Positions 29,316-43,079 of a DNA stretch of 64,000 nt are shown here, piece after piece; position 1 is the stretch's first letter; the number at the start of each line of letters is the position of its first letter. The translations under genes were made by a program, and so were the position numbers. The notes under the pieces are model-generated. The model saw only the letters and a program-made list of their open reading frames with translations. It was not told the origin of the DNA and did not search any database. This DNA comes from Symsagittifera roscoffensis (taxonomy: Eukaryota > Xenacoelomorpha > Acoela > Convolutidae). Where the stretch lies: positions 62,967,253 through 63,031,252 of the forward strand of contig NC_087062.1 of the NCBI RefSeq assembly GCF_963678635.1, read 5' to 3'.

Positions 29316-30502
29316 TACTCTGTGTTAAAATCCTTAGCACTGGCTGTACTTAATAAATTATCTTGATCATACTTGATCAAAATTAACACTTTCAAAATGA
29401 ACACATTTTATTGCAACAATATTTGCGACTTAGGTTGGAAAAAAAAGAAACTATAACACAAGCATTGCTGGTGTAAAAACACAGAGGCGAAGCTGAACCT
29501 ATTTTCGATTAAATTCTTAATCTCAGATTTGGACGGTAGATTTAGAGAAAAGTCAAAGGCTTCCGAAAAATAGTCAAAATTTCATAATTAGACAATTTAT
29601 ATTCCGATTTTTTTTTCCCACAAAAATAAGGGCATAGGCGTTTCCAATTCTGCGGATAGGAGACCTTACAGCGGTTCTTCCATTTGAATCACTGATCTCA
29701 GATTTTTGGCAGTGTAGTTTTCGAGAAATATTTTAAAACTATTTTCAAAATATTGAAACTGGCATAACTTCACAAAAATTGATGACAGCTGAAACACGTT
29801 TTCATTCGTAAACTCAAAAGTCTTGAAACAAAAGTTCACTGAAATTTTCGTCTTACTTCAGAAAAACTGCAGCGTTTCTGAAGCCGTCAGTTGCCAGTTT
29901 GTTGACAGTTCTGTCGGACAAGTTATTTTGTTGTCAATCAACACAGCGTAGAAGTACTCTAAATGACAAAAAGAGCAGTCATTCAGCGCTAATTCACTCA
30001 TTAGCTCTTAGTTTCATATCAATAGCAACTGCTGGCCAATTTTAAGCCGGTATGGTTTTAAGTCGGGATGGTGCTTGGAATGGTTTTTTCTCCAGACAGG
30101 CTTAGACTTTTTAACTAAAATTTTTTGTCAGAATTTCTTATATCATCCAAACATACTATTGTCTCAATTTCAAAAACATAGACATAATTCACTTCTGATC
30201 GTTTTTTGTAAAAATATGGGGAATGAATTGAAGATTGTCATTTTTGGTCCATTTGGGATTTGTAAGGCGCGATAGGTTTTGTTCTTTAAACGCGTCAGCT
30301 GAGATTAAACTTCTCTTAGAAATTGTTCCAAAATGAAACAAGACTGCTCGTATCAGGGCGAAGCCATGAATGTTCCGACTCCCTGTTAAGGTCTATGGAG
30401 CAGTAATAACATGAAAATATTTCGCTCCTATGAACAAATCAATTGTGGCAACTAAGCTTCCTTTAACAGATTTGGAACGATATAATAGCGCGAAAAATAT
30501 CG

Positions 30503-30743
30503 CGCGTTAAACGACCCAAATTGGCCAAAATGGCAATCTTTAAACCCCCATAAATTAAAAAAAAAGTGATCGCAGATGAAATATTTTTCAAATTTAAGCT
30601 CAGGACAACAATACCTTTCAATTGATATTTAAAAAAAAAATGCGTCAAAAATGGCTAGTTAAAAGGTCGAAATTTGTCTGAAGAAAAAAAACCCACCCCG
30701 AACACAAATATTCCGTTACTTTCGTTACGAAAGTGGGAACGAT
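30503..30743 (+). repeat. Dispersed ~230-bp repeat
   Basis: Same block order as 6432-6671 and 29089-29315, ending GGGAACGAT. Duplicated at about 44267-44507. Confidence 0.6.
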
Positions 30744-31104
30744 AAGGCTAGCTACTTACTCTATAAAATGCTTTGCTTTATACAAAATATATCACTGTGT
30801 CTTTGGATTGAGTGTGGGCAAGCTTTTTTAAAAACTCAACCAATTTTTTTTCACAACGAACACTTCTACGTAGAGCTTAAAAGGCAGTCGGAAATTTCTG
30901 GCTTTCTTTTCATACGAACGAGCAGTCTTGTTAACTTTTGTGTTCTCAACTTCAGCATGTTTTTCTCCAAAATTTTGTCTCCAAAATTTATCATATTCAA
31001 ATTTGAAAGCATAATAAAGCTCAGCGTATTGAAAAAAACTACTATCTATTTGGTCTTATAACGTTTTATCATGTGGTGGTGTTGGTATTATTCGGCGTGT
31101 GTGG

Positions 31105-31264
31105 CTATAAAGAGAGCCTGAGGGGCGCGTGAGATAGCATGAGGTTGTGAATGTGAGTGCGAGAATCAGAAGATGAAATTGGTTGGGTGGACACGGAACG
31201 GGGTTGGTAATTACTGAACGAGAATAGGGGTTGTGTTGGCAGGACGAAGTTGAAGTGCGTTTCT
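31105..31264 (-). CDS. Possible 3'-terminal host exon (minus strand), unit 1
   Basis: On the minus strand a canonical TCATTTTCAG acceptor is followed by a GC-richer stretch with one open frame of 52 codons ending in TAG, then AT-rich DNA with an AATAATA string. The peptide is Ser/Thr/Pro-rich with no recognised domain. If real, the B/C element inserted in the intron just upstream of this exon. The whole segment is duplicated at 44869-45028. Composition and acceptor are the only evidence. Confidence 0.25.
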
Positions 31265-31286
31265 CTGAAAATGATTTTGTTAACAG

Positions 31287-31696
31287 TGGAACCTGATCTA
31301 AACTACATTTTATGATTGGATAAATTAGATATTTTACCACTGTAAAGTATTTAATATTAGCCAATCATGATCCATCTAACTAACAACCCACTTATTTGTA
31401 AGTGCTGAAATTACTTGTAATTTCAGCACCAGAGAGATTTGAATTTAACTTAGAAATTAGTTGACTCTCCAAGAAGACTTCAGCAGCCGCAATAAACCAG
31501 TATACACTAGATCTATTGAGCCTAGCAGAGACTAGTTAAACAACCTGAGACTAGATAGTATAAGAGTAAGATTAGGATCGGTATTAGACTAAGAAGTTGC
31601 ACGAATCTATCCGGCCGAAAATGAGATAGCGTGACGAGCAGACGGTGTACCCTATCCGAAATTACTCTATGAGTTATACACTTAGGTCATAACTCA
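31287..31696 (+). repeat. 5' LTR of copy B
   Basis: 410 bp, TGGAACC...CATAACTCA. Three substitutions relative to the C 5' LTR by my reading. Confidence 0.95.
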
Positions 31697-31783
31697 TCTG
31701 GTGCGACCATAAGTCTCGAACAAGACCTTAATAGCTTAGATTTAACCAAAAATAGATTAGAATTTAGACAAAACATTTTTAAA

Positions 31784-32017
31784 ATGTTACACGACGATAA
31801 TTTAATCGAAATGTCTCTACGACTCAATAGATCAAAACCAATATTCCGAACGATAAGAGAACTACCCGGAATTGCAAGAAGACCTCGAACCAGAGACGAC
31901 ATACGACAAAGTAGAAACTTACCATATAGTTATATGATAGTTCGGCAAAAGCCAACACAAACTTTTGTATTTAGAATACTACTAGCAATGAATTTAGATT
32001 TTCATTTGCAAACATAA
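31784..32017 (+). CDS. Conserved 77-aa leader protein, copy B
   Basis: Intact 77-residue homologue of the copy A leader ORF, starting at a true ATG. It keeps LNRS, PIF, PGI, RRPRTR and MIVR, with substitutions such as TQTFVF for EQTFIF. Unknown function; same position between primer site and structured leader. Confidence 0.55.
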   Translation: MLHDDNLIEMSLRLNRSKPIFRTIRELPGIARRPRTRDDIRQSRNLPYSYMIVRQKPTQTFVFRILLAMNLDFHLQT

Positions 32018-32343
32018 AATCTTGAAGTCAATCTTCAAAATCATTTCAGGCGCTGAACAAAATTATTAATATACAATAACGATTGATAAAGAGATCTCAG
32101 ATCGTTTTCCTAAATTCTGCAGTAATATACAAAACATGTTTGAAAAATATTTATTGAAAAATCAAAATAAAAATTAGTAGCATGACAATAAATGGTTAGT
32201 AATCATAAATCATCCTGTTGTTCCAGCTTCATCACCTAAACATAACAGCATTCATAAGCTCACTAATATCATAAAAACGCTAAATCTTTTCTCTACACAA
32301 ATTTAAATCATTTTAAACTTAAATTCACTTAAATTTAAAATCA

Positions 32344-32428
32344 GATCATCAAGGCTCATCCTTGGATCTTAAATCATTTTCTATTTAATTAAATTTAAAA
32401 CTTGATCATCAAGGCCTATCCTTGGATC
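32344..32428 (+). promoter_or_regulatory. Paired leader hairpins, copy B
   Basis: GATCATCAAGG-CTCAT-CCTTGGATC at 32344-32368 and GATCATCAAGG-CCTAT-CCTTGGATC at 32404-32428, again 60 nt apart. The stems match A exactly; the loops differ. Confidence 0.65.
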
Positions 32429-32944
32429 ACAAAGAACAATTTTGTCCTCCCCCACCCACTTAGCTAGTGTCTAACGACCTCAAACGTCGATTCACTATCC
32501 AACCCTTTCTAAAAACCCAGGACTAACAGAAATTTTTGAATAAAACTAATCATTCAAATTAGGATAAACAGTGAAGAACTTCGGTTATTCATCCTTCACT
32601 TGATCCCCCCTCTTACCAGACCCAGGATAAATCTTAGACTTAGTAAGTTTAAAATAGTATCTAACGAACTACTCGCGTTCTAATTATACCTGAACCTTGT
32701 GGATCGATTTACTATTCTCCAACCCTGAACACAATCACTACCCTTAAGTAAGATTAAGTAAGTTAACACCTTAGCTTATACTAGCCACGAGAAAGTAAAA
32801 AATCATTCTTCGGAATCGATATACTTTTCTCCCCAACCCTGAACAAATAGACCCAGGTTAGGCTAACCAAAAAATCATAAGGACTAACAGTCTAAGAAAA
32901 TAGAAATCATTTAACAACCTTTTGCATCCGTCATCCTAAACCTT

Positions 32945-33412
32945 ATGTCATTTAAAAACCTAGGAAATAAACAAACAATCGTTTTACACAATTGTGAAAT
33001 AGATAACAAAAAATACGATCTTGTAATCACACCTCATACACAAACAGTTGGATATATCAGAACAAAACGACAAACATTAAAAAGAAAAATAATAACCAAA
33101 CAAAGACAAATAACACGAAAAAGATTTTCCAAAAACCGAAACGCATTTTCAGAATCAGAAACCAGCAGTTTAGACGAACTTTATAAATTAAAAGAATCTA
33201 TAGATAAAAATTGCCCCATTCACGATCAATTATATTTTTCCGACTCAGAAACAACTTCAAATTCATCAAAAAGAGGAAAAAGAAGAATAAAAAAACAATA
33301 TAAACACAAACCAGTACACTTATACAATTGGAATCAACCAATTAGACACAACGATAGTTACATATTAACAGTCATCAAACGAAAAAATGAGCTCAACACA
33401 CACCCCAGGTGA
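32945..33412 (+). CDS. Basic pre-gag protein (155 aa), copy B
   Basis: Intact ORF of unknown function immediately before gag. The N-terminal third looks folded (NKQTIVLHNCEID, YDLVITPHTQTVGYI), followed by a Lys/Arg-rich stretch (about residues 40-65), a Ser/Glu-rich acidic stretch and a second basic C-terminal part. Nuclear or RNA-binding roles are plausible from composition only. It overlaps gag: the gag ATG at 33387 lies 26 nt before the end of its stop codon (33412). C has the same ORF; A has it frameshifted; D decayed. The extra pre-gag gene is unusual for the family. Confidence 0.6.
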   Translation: MSFKNLGNKQTIVLHNCEIDNKKYDLVITPHTQTVGYIRTKRQTLKRKIITKQRQITRKRFSKNRNAFSESETSSLDELYKLKESIDKNCPIHDQLYFSDSETTSNSSKRGKRRIKKQYKHKPVHLYNWNQPIRHNDSYILTVIKRKNELNTHPR

Positions 33413-36400
33413 AGAAAGTCCAGATGATGATGATATCTTCCCCTTTATCGTAGATGCAACCACTGATAGAGGACAGCCTATATTTTGCAAAAATTTACTC
33501 TTAAATTTGTTTGAACCCGGAATCAGTCCATGTAAAACAGAGTTCCCAGATGTAAAAATCAAAAGACAAATTATCGATCACTATTTGAAAGATATATGCA
33601 ACTTAACACAACAATAAGGAATCTACTCCATAGAATTCAGCTCACCAAACCAGAATCACAGCAAATATGTAATTCAAACAGACGACCTTGATTTAGAATT
33701 CTCAAAAGTATTCTCAGAATATATAAAAAGCATACAATATCATAACTCACAAAGAGCAAACTCCATATTCACCAATGAAGTTTTTGCAATAATATATAGT
33801 TATATCTCGATATTAGAAAACGAAATGCCAATCCCAAATGTCTCACCGACAGAAACATCTAAACATATAAGAGTACGACATGAAATCACACTACTCTCTA
33901 GTTTTCTAAATATAATTAAAGAAAATTTCACTAAAGATGATGTTTCACAACATACAAAACATGACTTACAAAAAATCTTGGCATGGTTCATAATAGATTA
34001 TTTCACACATAATATTGATTTAATTTCACAAGCAAGAAAAAATTTTAGACCCCAAAACTCAAACGATGATACTGCCATTACAGAACAGTCAGACTATGTT
34101 TGGGACCCCGAATGGTCTCATCCCGCATTCATAAATATCCCACAATCAATTGCAAGTCAAGCAATAAGTACAATATCTTATGTAAGAGATTATGTAAGAG
34201 TAATACCATTAACCATTGATGCAACACCATTAAACTATAATACATTTTTACCTGATATGCAAAATAATAGTTTAAACTCCACAGTCAAACACAATGAAAA
34301 CCTCAATGGAACTAGAAATCTCACCCAACAAGATATTCAGACACCATCACACTTCATAAATGAAGAAATCGTACACATAACAACTACACAACAAAGCATT
34401 TCACCGATACGTCCAAATTTAACAACACCAAGAAATATAAACCCTTCACAAACACAGGTAACTTTACAATCAACCGTTAAACCTTCGGTTGCCCCAAAAT
34501 ATTCATACATGGATTATCAAACATACAGACCCATGACAATACCGTCAAAAACACGTAAAACGTTCACTAGAAACAATTTTGCAGAACATAATTATAATTA
34601 CACACATCCATCAAAAACAAATTATCCCCCACGAAAAAATTTTAATAATTATACAAGATCTCCAAACTGGGATAACCCAATGGCACAAACTAATTCAGTA
34701 AATTTTCAAACAAAGTTACATCCTTCACAGGATCGTAGTGAAAACTATCCATTTTTTCAGCAAAATAAAAATAAAAAACAAACATCTTATCAAATGGATT
34801 ACTTATCCTCAGATGATGATTTTTTACAACCAGATATATTTGCACCATATAATCAAGAATATCGTGGACAAGGAGTACAGAAACCACATACAAATCATAG
34901 AATTTTTTCTCCACAACCGATAGATACACAAAATCAACAACCAACTCAGCAACAAAACCCAATTAATACACAATATTTTCAACCAATTCAGCAAAAAAAC
35001 CCAATGATCACACACTCGTATCAACCGACGCAAATGCAAAATGAAATACCACTCCCATATTATCTTCAACAACACGAAATAACAAGAAATCAACTTTCAA
35101 ATTTTTCTCAAATGCCAAATGCAGCAGAATCATTACAAATGACAATGAATCCATACCTTATGGGTGGATCATCAATAACATCAAATAAACCTCTAATGGT
35201 ATTCACAGGAACAGACCCTGAATATTCTGTAGAAGACTATTTAAATGCAGTAACAGCAAATTTGATTTTAAATATAGGACCTGAACCAATTAATACGCCA
35301 CTACATCAAAACTGGATACATCGACGCACAGCGTTGATTCAAACAACTTTAGACGGCGCAGCCCAAAAATGGTTTTCAGTATTACCTATAGAAATAAAAT
35401 CAAATTGGAAGAGATTTACACAAGAATTTTCAAAAATGTTTGACTCCGAAAGAAACAAACAACAACAAAGAGTTTTATGTAATGAAATTCGCAGATTACC
35501 AAATGAAACCATCAAACAATTAGCAGTACGCATCGAAACACTAGTTCGAAAAGCATATTCATTAAATACACACGACTATAAAAACACGAAAATGACAGAA
35601 ATCTTAATGATGACCTTAACACCTCAATTAAGAAAAATAGCGATAAAAAAGAGAGCATCCCATCCCTCCTCAATTCGAGAGCCCGATTTAGATTTTCGAA
35701 AACTAGTAGACAAACTAGAACAAGCAGAAATCACAATGAAACTCGAAGAAACAGAAAATCTGAAATTACAATATGTTAACCGAATCGAAACAAATACCAC
35801 AAGTATCAACAATATACAGGAATCAGATACAGACCTCGTTGAAAAAATCACTGAAATACTCAATATTTACGAAAAACACCCAAACTTTAAAGGCAAACCA
35901 TCTTTCAAAAAATGGTGTAATTATTGCCGACGATACGGACATAGTATTTCTGAATGTAGACAAAAACAGCAAGACAATCAAAATAAACCTCAAAAATATA
36001 AAGAACCAAATAAATCATTCTATCAATACATGAAAAAAGATCAAAATCTACCGAACAAAAATGTATACAGCAACAACAGTTCAGGAAAACCACTACCGAG
36101 CAATACCAACTACACGAGAAAACAATCACCACATAACTCAAGTTATAGAGGAAGATCACCAGAACGAAGAGATACACAAAATTCGTCACAAAATCATTAC
36201 AATAGACCAAATAGTCGAAATAACTACTCCAGATCAAATTCAAATACAACACGATTTGTTTCTAGATCTAATTCCCAATCAAGAAATAATTACTATCCAC
36301 ACAATCAATCACGAAATTCATCATACAATAGAAATAGAAACTATTCCAATAATCGGAATAGAAGTTATTCAAACAACCGAAACCAGAATTACCCGAACAA

Positions 36401-39400
36401 TCGATCAAGGAATAACTCATATAATAGATCAAACTATAACAGACCAAACAATAATTACCAAAACAGATCACGAAATAATTCACAAAATCGACATTCAAGG
36501 TATAATAATCGTTATAGAAATTATTCCCAATCACCACACAGGAATAATAACCATTATAATAATTCTAACAATCGCCACAGAAGTAGTACACCTAAACATC
36601 AAAGAAATATTAATCAAGTACAATCAAACCCAGAAACAACATCAGACCCTCCAGGTATTGATGACACAGGAAATAACGAACTACAACTGAATCAAATAAA
36701 CTGTGAATCATCAGAATCAGAAAGTGTTACAGAAAACAATATCTCCATAAATATGATAGCAGTTGAAAATGATTACGAACCTATTATATATGAACAACCT
36801 TTTTCATCACATATATATGAAAATCAATTAGAACTCCTTCACAATTATTATATTGAACCCATCCATTCTACACAAACAACACAAGAAACAAACGAAATTA
36901 ACACTACAAATAAATCCAATGAAAATGACAAAACAAAATGCTTAAATACAAATCACATCTATCAAAACATACAAAAAGAACAACCCAAAGAAAAAATTTG
37001 GACAATACCATTTCTTTTAGAAAGTCCAAGAAGCAAAGAATTTCAACCACCAGATCTTGAAATTGATTTTTTAATTGATTCAGGAGCAGAATCAAATATA
37101 ATAAACATTCCCACATGGAATGAAATAAAAACCTTACACCCAAAGCTAACACCTCTTGAAACCTCCAGTAAACTAGCAACAGCACAAGGATCAACATTGG
37201 TAAACTATGGAAAAATTCAATTATTTCTTCTCCCCACAAGAACAATGGAGCAAAATAAAATTTTAACTAAACCATTTAAACAAATATTCCATATCACTGA
37301 TATTAAACACAACATCATTGGAATACCATTTATCTCTAAATATATACCAACAAACAACATATTAAACAGTAAAATACTAATCAAAGATAAATACACAAAA
37401 ACAAAAGACACATCCCTAACATTTTTTCAAAGATTAAACAAACAACCACCATTCTTTTCAAAATTTTATCCAATATATAACCAACAAAGAAAACACCTGA
37501 AACCACTATCAGGAAACATATATAATTTTTCAATAACACAAGTTCACCAATATGATAAAAAACAAAATAAACAACAACTCTATATGTCAGACCTTGAATT
37601 CAAACCTATCCATAAGTTTTTCAAAATCACAATCTCATCCATAAAATATTTGAAAAACTCGAATTCAGATATTATTTCTCTACATGTATACAACAATACA
37701 CCCTATCAAGTAACATTACCTTTAGGACTTTTAGGCTATTGCGAAACCAACGCTACAATATCACCAATACACGAAAAAGCATATCGCGTAAATAATATAC
37801 TCCAATTGTTAGATATTTGTCAATCCACAATTCTTAATGAAGAATTATCCATAAATAATATAATAAGTAACGAAAAAAGAAATACGGATTATTTCACAAA
37901 AACCCCATATTTCAAACCGACATTCAACATAAATAACTACACAGAGAATCAACAGAAATTTTTAACAATGTTTAATTTCCAACATTCACAAATAACACAA
38001 GACGAATTTGAAAAATTAGCCAAACAGCTAATTAAATATTCATCAGTCTATGCAACATCCAAATTTGATGTTGGCAAAATCAGCTCATCACTACATCTCC
38101 CATTAAAACCAGACGCAGTTTTCAAAAAACAAAGAGCAAGTAAAGTACCAATTCACTTACACGATAAAGTGAACAGATTACTCGACATTTTAGAACAATA
38201 CAACATTATATCACCAGTAAATAAAGAAGAACAACCAAAAGGTAACACATTTATCAACCCTGTTATCATTCTAGCCAAAGGAGAATCATTAAAAATCGTT
38301 CTCGACGATAGATACCTCAACTCACTCATAGATGAATCAAAGTGTAATTGGCCTATTGAACCAATACAAGTTATTTTAACAAAAATAAACGGAAAATACT
38401 TTACAACCGCAGATATGAATAGTGCATACAATCAAATGCCATTAGATGAACAATCGCGACGTTTAACACAATTTGTTATTGGAAACCAACAGTATGAATT
38501 CAACCGCTTATTCTATGGAATATCCATAGGACCAGCAGCATTTTCAGCTTTTATGAGCAAAATTTTTCGACCACTAATACTCAAGAAAAAAGCAATCACC
38601 TATTTAGACGATGTTTTTATGCAATCACAGACTAAAGAAGAAATGTTCAATGTTTTAGAACAATATCACCAAATACTTCAGAACGAAAATCTGAAGGCCG
38701 CCCCCGATAAATCACACTTCTTTTTAACACGAGTAAAATTCTTAGGACATAACATAGAAAGAAAAACAATCACTCCATTAAAATCACGCATTGACGCTAT
38801 TCAGAAACTCCAACCACCAACAAACAAAAAGAAAATCCAAGAATTCCTTGGAATGTTAAATTTTTTAAGTAAATATGTCTATAAAATGCAATTATACCTA
38901 AGACCATTTTATAATATATTTAGACAACAAAATAATTTTGAATGGAATACAGAACATCAAGCACGATTTGAAGAAATTAAAAAAATTCTAACTGAACAAA
39001 TTTCGAACACAATTCCAGATCCAAATCAACCATTCTACGCAATGTGCGATGCTTCGAACTTTGGCATCGGCGCAGCGTTATTACAATCACATAATGGTAC
39101 AAACAAAATGAACCTTATATCAGCAAATTCTCGTTTATTCACTCAAGCAGAGCTAAGACTCTCAACCCTAATGAGCCATAATCTATACACTTACGGAATA
39201 TGAATTTCTGATACTTGGATCAAAACATTCAACAGTTCTATTCACAGATCACAAACCAATCATTTTTCTCTTCACACAAAAATCCAACCCAAATCACCGA
39301 GTTTACAAATTTCAATTAATTCTAATGAAATTTCCAAACTTACATATAGTTTGGACAGCAGGAAAAAATCTTTGCATTACCAGACACATTAAGTCGAAAT

Positions 39401-40795
39401 ACGCCACCTGAATTACTTACACGTAAAACTACAGTAGAAATACCCAAAAATATAAAATTCTACCTTGCAGAAAACGAAACATCACCCCGACTAGAATGCA
39501 AATATGCAGTAAAAACTGACGTTGAACAATCACAGATAAATAATCTACAAAACTTTCCACTTTATTTAGATTGTCAAAATAACCACTACGAAGTTGATCT
39601 ACTTGGAACATCAACTTTTAAACCAATTCCATACTCACAATGGATAAAAAATAACACCCAACAAAAAAGAGTAAAACAACACTCGCATAAAAAAGACCTT
39701 TTTCCATTAATTGAAAAAGAAAACCTAACTGATAAAATAAATTTATCAGGACCACAAACAAACTATTCAAAATACACAATAAATCAAGTATTTGACCTCC
39801 ATGACCCACTTGATACAATTCCTTTATCTAAATTAGAAATTGCAAACATTTTTCTCCCCCCAACAGAAACAATTACAATTTCAACATTGAAACAATACCA
39901 AAATCTTGACCCAGTAATTAGACAACTAAAATCATGGCACAAATATAAAACTAAACCCGTCAAGGCAGATACAACTGTTTTAGGAAATGAAACACTCCTC
40001 CGATATTTTCGAAAATTCAATAATACAACAATTAACGAAAACACAGACCTTCTAGAATACAAATTAAATGAATCTACAGTTCCCTGTCTCCCTTTAAGTA
40101 TGATTCTTATAGCTTTTAATATTTCACATACACAAAATATTAAAGGACACTCTGGATCAGAGAAAACATAAAAGTACTATGCAATGATTGTATAGTATGT
40201 CAACTAAATAAACCTTATCCAAATCAAAAACAAATAGCACAAAAACAAGACTTTAAAGGATAAAGTTTGTACTTTAACCACCGTATCTCCTTTGATACAA
40301 AAGGACCAATTTCACCCTCATCCGAAGGAAACTCCTACATTATGGTAATTGTTGACACGTTTACACATTATGTAGCACTTAACCCAGTACCACATTGTAA
40401 CGCTTATTACGCTTACACAACACTCTATGAACACTGGATAGCTAAATTCGGACTACCAGAAATTTTAGTTACAGATAACGGTACAGAATTCATAAATAAT
40501 GAAATTATCACACTATGTCATCTATATAACATCAAACACAAACCACGTACATCTCACGCACCTTGGACAAACGGCTTAGTCGAAGGTATGAACCGTTCAC
40601 TACAAGAATATCTTAGATGTATCATCAATGGAAATGATACAAGATATACTGAATGGTCAGCAGATGTAAAATTATTTCCCCTAGCATATAATTCACAAAT
40701 CACGACAACTCTAGGAATGTCACCATATGAAATGGTTTTTAACCAAAAGCCACGCAAACCAATAATGTTTACAGCAAACTCTCATAAAAACGCAC
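33387..40795 (+). pseudogene. gag-pol: gag-pol pseudogene, copy B
   Basis: Starts like A but has a TAA at 33615-33617 (TAC in C, TAT in A), so only 76 codons precede it. The frame then continues to 39203. Further lesions shared with C: an 11-bp deletion after about 39175 in the RNase H region, a T insertion near 39371, a 49-bp deletion near 40170 between ATA repeats in the integrase zinc region, and CAA-to-TAA at 40261-40263. CCHC, DSGA, YLDD and the integrase DDE residues are still readable. The copy ends at the duplication junction, where the frame runs into flank DNA. Confidence 0.9.
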
Positions 40796-42852
40796 GTCTT
40801 TTCTTGTTTGTTTATCTTGCTTCGTTCAAATAGTTTTGCATAAATTTTTGGTAAGTTCAAAACTTGGGTTTTCTTTTTTTCCATAACCCACGCATTAGTT
40901 AGAATATCAAAAAAAGAAATTGTGTTTTTCCTCTTATGGCTTCTTATTTTAGTGACTCTCATAACCTGGGTTGATAAAATGTGCTTATCATACTATGATT
41001 GACAAAAAATACAATTTTATACTATGGAAAAAAATGCTTATTATAAAAAATTTCATGCAATGTCATAGACCAAAAGAAACTGTATAAAAACAGCTGAATA
41101 ACCATTTTTTACTTGCAAAACAATTTTTTAACAAAAGTTTTTGGCTCACTCTGGATTTAAATAACCAGTTTTTTTGTCAAACTTTTGATCAAAAAGCTGT
41201 GCGCAAATAGCAGAGGCAATTTTTTTCAAACTTTAAGAAGTTTTATGCTAGGCATTTGTTTCATAAATGAAAATGCAAAAAACAATGTTTGGATATTTTT
41301 TGTTTTTTATCCAACAACACAAAAGTCTAGAGTTTCTAGCATAAGAAAACCCATGTTAAGTGGCAATTATTACGCAGATAAGCTGCATTTGGTAATATTA
41401 GCCATGCAGGATAATGCTAACATTTTCACTCAGAGTTATAAACTAAAAACGTAAATTATGGCTAGAAAATTTTTAATTTGAGAACTTTGGTGATTGAGAA
41501 TTTAGGACTATTTTTTCTACAAGTTTAAGTTTAGCTCAGCAAAAGAACTCGCTAAGTGATTTTTTGGTTTTTTCGTTACAAAACTCAACCTGGACTACGT
41601 TATAGACACAAAATATCAATCTTTGCATGCAAAACTTTTTTTATGAACTGTTTATTTCGGCACACAAGCTATTTCACAATCAAAAAACGGATATATTTAT
41701 GTTGCCTGAGAATTGTATTTTTCCTGTTGAAATGAAAGCATATCATATAATTTTATTATATGAAATTCTTAATGAATGTTTTGTTCAAATTATTTTTTAT
41801 ACCAAAGTTGCTTTCATGTAGCCAAAACAGCCATTAATTTGTGCTGTTTGAGTCTTAAACCAATTCAAAATAATTTTCGAAACAGTGGTCTATCGAGAAA
41901 ATGCTTGTCATAACATTTTTCTTCTATATAAATTGCATGACAATCATTTTTCATGCATGGACGTCAATCCATGAATTAAATTTTGAATGTTTAATTTTTT
42001 TCCAGTTTTTTCAAAATGTATAAAAACTTTTCCAGCTAAAAACAAAAAATCGTTCAAAACGAGTTCGTCTGTAAGTGATGAAAGAATTGTTTTGGGCTAA
42101 TTAATTGTTGTTGCTCCGACTAGCGCAAAAAGTGAGAAATTTATATGCCTGAGGTTTTTTTAAAATTCAGAACAATTCTACAAAAATTGAGAGCGTATCG
42201 GTATCAATCCGGAAACTTTAGATTTTCAAGCAAGTATGCTTGCGCTAGACTAAAAAGCGGTTAGCTCGAATAATATTTGAATTCTTTCATTTTTTATTCG
42301 TGGCAAATTATCGCAAGCATAATTCTTCCAACTTCAATTGAGGCCAACTATGATTGTTCAAACTGAATCTCATCAAATATTAGCTCTTGCATTTGATATT
42401 GGCATTATAAAATTTATAGTTTATCTATTAAAGTTGGAATATTCGAGCTTGAGGTTTTGCCCTGATATGTAAGCAGTGTTGTTTATAGCTTATAATGGAT
42501 TACATTGACCATCGTTTCCTAAGTTCAAAAACAATTTTTTAAAATCAAAACATTGAATATTTGATATTATAAAGGATAGCGAGAATGCTCCTTTCAAGGG
42601 CTAGCCCAGATGTTCAAAGTTTATGTGGCAGTGTACGCTTTAAAAAACTGATAAGTTTTTCAAAAACAGAAAACTTAAAAAATGTTCAGATTTTTTCAAA
42701 AAAAACATCTTCTCACAGGTCATACAAAACAATAGATTTTGCTCCAAGTAACGTAGTAATTCTGTGGTATAAAGCCTGGTTGATCCGTTTTGGAACCATT
42801 TCCCAGACGGATTAAGCCTCCGCATGCCTGTTAAAAACACGAAATATATCCA

Positions 42853-43079
42853 GCGTTAATTTTCCAAAATTGGCAATTTTTAAACCCCCATAACTTTACG
42901 AAAAATAATCAAAGGTAAAATATCTTTCCAAATTTAAGCTCACAACAACAATACTTTTTGAATGATATACAAAAATCCCGTCAAAAATGGCTAGTTAAAA
43001 AGTCGAATTTGTCTGAAGAAAAAAAACCACCCCGAGCACAAATAGTCCGTTACTTTCATTACGAAATTCGGAACAATGA
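42853..43079 (+). repeat. Dispersed ~230-bp repeat (duplicate)
   Basis: Duplicate of 29089-29315 inside unit 2. Confidence 0.6.

Larger units (their letters stand above)
27034..40795. repeat. Tandem duplication, unit 1 (~13.76 kb)
   Basis: Near-identical to 40796-54559 at an offset of 13,762-13,764 bp. It carries flank DNA plus the 5' LTR, leader, gag and most of pol of the B/C element. Its right end is inside the integrase region (...AAAACGCAC|GTCTTTTCTTG), where sequence jumps back to 27034. Two bases (AC) are shared at the join. Confidence 0.95.
31287..40795 (+). mobile_element. Copy B: 5' half of an LTR element, cut by the duplication
   Basis: 5' LTR, primer site, leader, basic ORF, gag and most of pol. 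It stops inside the integrase region at the duplication junction and has no 3' LTR of its own. Its left flank ACAG (31283-31286) is the same target site as copy C. It shares the pol deletions of C and has in addition a private stop in gag. Confidence 0.95.
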
